From the NCBI RefSeq assembly GCF_003265705.1, contig NW_020312895.1:1143339-1207338 (forward strand): 64,000 bases of DNA, in the 5' to 3' direction. Source of the stretch: Callorhinus ursinus. Taxonomy: Eukaryota; Chordata; Mammalia; Carnivora; Otariidae. Shown piece after piece: positions 61,613 to 64,000 of the stretch. The position numbers and the translations under genes were made by a program. The notes under the pieces are model-generated. The model ran no database searches. It worked only from the letters and a program-made list of their open reading frames with translations, and was not told the origin of the DNA. Every line of letters begins with the position of its first letter. Position 1 is the first letter of the stretch.

Positions 61613-63139
61613 GCGATGCTTTGCCCGGGCAGCCCTGGGAACTGATGCGTGGGGAGACTGACGATGGCACCTGTCTTCCACTTCCTGCCAGGGAGGATGC
61701 TAGCCGTGGGCCCTGCACACAGGTGAGCGCCCCGGGATCAGAATCCCTTCGGAGCTTCTGCTTCCGGTTTCCCAGGCCGTTCTGGTATCCGTTCCTGAGC
61801 AGGAAACCGTACATGGAAGTCAGGCAGTCCGAACGGAGTTTGATAAAAGGACTCTTCACGAAGACTCGGGCAAGCGTCAATGTCACAACAGTGACCTAAG
61901 ACGAGACCCGCCCGAGAACCGAAGGCTGTGCTGGTCCCAGCCATGTGACCTTCCCTGACTCAATGTCAAGGGCACCCCCTCAGGAAGCACAGCTTTTTTT
62001 GGACAAATTAGAGACCAGTGCATGTTCCTGTAAAATCAACCCCCGGCTGTTCCATGTTCCCTGTCTCAGGGGTTGCTCACCGTCCCCCAGAGACACGGGC
62101 CCCTCCACGTCCTCGCACGCCAGCTTGGTGCCACCTCGGGGCCAGCGTCCTAGGCCCCAGCCACAGCCTTCAGAGGGCTGCTGGTGTATGCTCAAGTCTC
62201 AGAACCCTGCCCAGCCGCCCCACAGAGTGGCCCCGTGGTCATACACCGCCCATGGTCCCCTGTGCGCTCCTGCATGCTTGCTGTGGTAGACATGCTTACC
62301 TGGTGCTGAGTCACTGGCTGTCTCCCGTCACCGGAACAGGACAGCCAGCCCTGAGCTAGCTGATGCTCCTGATCAGTGTGGGCAGCCAGGGTACCCAGGG
62401 ACACTCTGTTGGCCTCAGTGCCCGCTTCCACTCACAGCTGGCCCCCGTTCCAGTCTTGCTCCCTCCCGGCCTCCCCTGAATTCCATGGTCGCCTCTGTGG
62501 CTGAGGTGACCTGGTCTGCCTGTGGGGGAGGCAGCCCCTAACCTTTTCTGTCTTCTGCTCCGCTGTGGGCCTGCTCCAGCTTGCATAGCCAGTCCTTGGG
62601 CTTCCTGAGACCCCGCCCCATGGCCAGGCACAGGAGGTTTCCCGGACAGAGCTGTGCCCTGAGCCTGGAGGCCAGCTGTAGGCCCATCTGCTGTGCTGGT
62701 TCCTGCTCTTTTCTGCTGGGGCCTGTGAGGGACCCACAATCCTAGGGCCCAGGGGTCTTCTGAGAGGTGCTCAGTGTGCCCAGAGGAGGTTTTTCCTATG
62801 TCCTGACCCCGGGGAGGGTGCCTGCTTGGGCATTTGGGGCTCCCAGTTCAGTGTGCAGAAGGCCCCACTCATCTCTGCTGGTCCCCTCACTGTCTTCTGT
62901 TGGGCCTGGTGCCTCTCAGACAAGAGCCCTGGTCACTTTCAGAGAAGGACTGTCCGTGCCCAACTGCCCTCGCTGGAGGTCGCCCCTGTGGCTCTACTGC
63001 TCCCCCCCCAACCCCTCAGTGGCCCCGCTCCCGGTGCTCCCTGTTACCTACAAGCCCTCAGTCTCTCCAATGGTCTGTGTAACTTTTCCAGCCACTTTCT
63101 GGATCCACTGACATTTTTTTCCTTCTAAAGTCTTTTCTT
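61613..63139. other. Unique GC-rich sequence, no gene recognised
   Basis: Open frames up to 127 codons without family features. No repeats seen. Confidence 0.45.
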
Positions 63140-63308
63140 GGGGCGCCTGGGTGGCTCAGTGGGTTGGGCGTCTGGTCTCTGGGTCCTGGGATCAAGCCCC
63201 GAGTCAGGCTTCCTGCTCAGTGGGCATCTGCTTCTCCCTCTGCCTCTGCCTCTCCCCACGGCTCATTCTCTCTCTCTCTCTCAAATAAATAAATCTTAAA
63301 AAAATAAT
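63140..63308 (+). mobile_element. Carnivore tRNA-Lys SINE with internal deletion
   Basis: Head GGGGCGCCTGGGTGGCTCAG, then the GCTCAGGTCATGATC part is missing, CT tail, CAAATAAATAAATCTT, A-rich end. A weak flanking duplication (AGTCTTTTCTT / AATCTCTTCTT) is present. Confidence 0.94.
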
Positions 63309-64000
63309 AATAAAATAAAATCTCTTCTTTTGTTTCCTCTGGGCAGCGGTTGCTTACACCTTTTTATTTTGTTTCTGCCCCCTTTAGCTTTAGAGGGTCT
63401 GGGAAGGAGAGGAGATAAAACAGGGTGGTCAGTCCGCATTGGGCAATCCAAGGCTGCTGTGGGTTTGGGGGAGTTCTGACGTGCAGTCTGGGGGGACGGT
63501 GGCTCCAAGCATAACCCTGCCTCACTGCTCCCCCTTTTCAAAAACATTCCTGCATTCGCTCCTGCAGGATGAATTCCTATAGGGCACCTGCTCTGCTAGC
63601 ACAGCGACCGGCAGGACCGGAGTGCTGGATGGAGCTCCAGGGAGGGAGGCTGAGCACGATCTGGGAGGCCTCAGTTTACGTCCAGACGGGATATGCACAC
63701 TTGTCAGCCAGGCAGGGACACTGGCGGTGGGAAGATGGTCAGTGGGACTAACCTAGGTTCTGCTCAGGTAAAAGTAACTCCCCCCATCTGGATGGCTTAA
63801 GACATGCCCTGCATGCTTGAGGCTGGTCTGCAGGTGGTCCGAAGCGATGAGGGCTCCCTCTCAGGCAGGCGGACACTGGTCACCTCTGCTCACATCTCAT
63901 TGGTCAAGCAGGTCAAGGGGCCACACTGAATTTCAATGAAATTGAAAAGAGACCCGAGTGGGGACCGCCAAGACTGAGTACCACAAGCTGGGATGGGGGG
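63309..64000. other. Unique sequence to window end
   Basis: No exon, repeat or CpG cluster is recognised. Confidence 0.4.

Overview
This is mammalian nuclear DNA, almost certainly from a carnivoran of the dog-like suborder but not from a dog. At least twelve short repeats carry the tRNA-Lys-derived carnivore SINE head (GGGGCGCCTGGGTGGCTCAG) followed by a CT-rich tail and AAATAAAT. A carnivore-type L1 lies at 2.35-10.22 kb. The dog SINE subtype and the cat-type SINE body are both absent, so bear, seal or weasel relatives fit best. No bacterial, plasmid or phage content is seen.

The one gene I recognise is LRRC27 (leucine-rich repeat containing 27) on the minus strand. Its CpG-island promoter is at about 39.2-40.5 kb. 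Coding exons run leftwards: 38.35-38.56, 35.32-35.45, 30.97-31.03, 22.47-22.78, 21.34-21.49, 18.75-18.85, 11.64-11.76 and 1.905-2.02 kb. Each internal junction I could test has consensus splice sites and matching phase. The final exon is not found and probably lies left of the window. The reading frame appears broken in this assembly. The start exon has one base too many in a run of seven C. The 22.5-kb exon has an in-frame TAG. One leucine-rich-repeat exon, expected between 30.97 and 22.78 kb, cannot be found. The other exons stay open, so the lesions are recent, polymorphic or assembly errors.

The rest is intron, flank and repeats. 2.35-10.22 kb: a nearly full-length, mildly damaged L1 in minus orientation, interrupted by a 5'-truncated plus-strand L1 with a perfect 17-bp target duplication; together they form a large inverted repeat. 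11.2 and 12.4-13.1 kb: microsatellite and minisatellite. 22.9-23.6 kb: G-rich minisatellite. 25.9-30.1 kb: old L1 debris with three younger SINEs. 33.4-33.6 kb: AT-rich, homeodomain-motif-rich stretch that looks like a conserved enhancer. 39,766-39,775: assembly gap flanked by a 30-bp duplication.

Right of the CpG island (40.5-64 kb) I find no coding exon. In human, as I recall, LRRC27 is head-to-head with STK32C, so this side may be the 5' part or first intron of STK32C, but no STK32C exon is recognisable. It holds SINEs, old L1 pieces, MaLR/ERVL-like LTR remnants, MER5A pieces, a MIR and a degenerate endogenous-retrovirus pol fragment at 56.83-57.36 kb. Family names come from memory of consensus sequences, without a database search.
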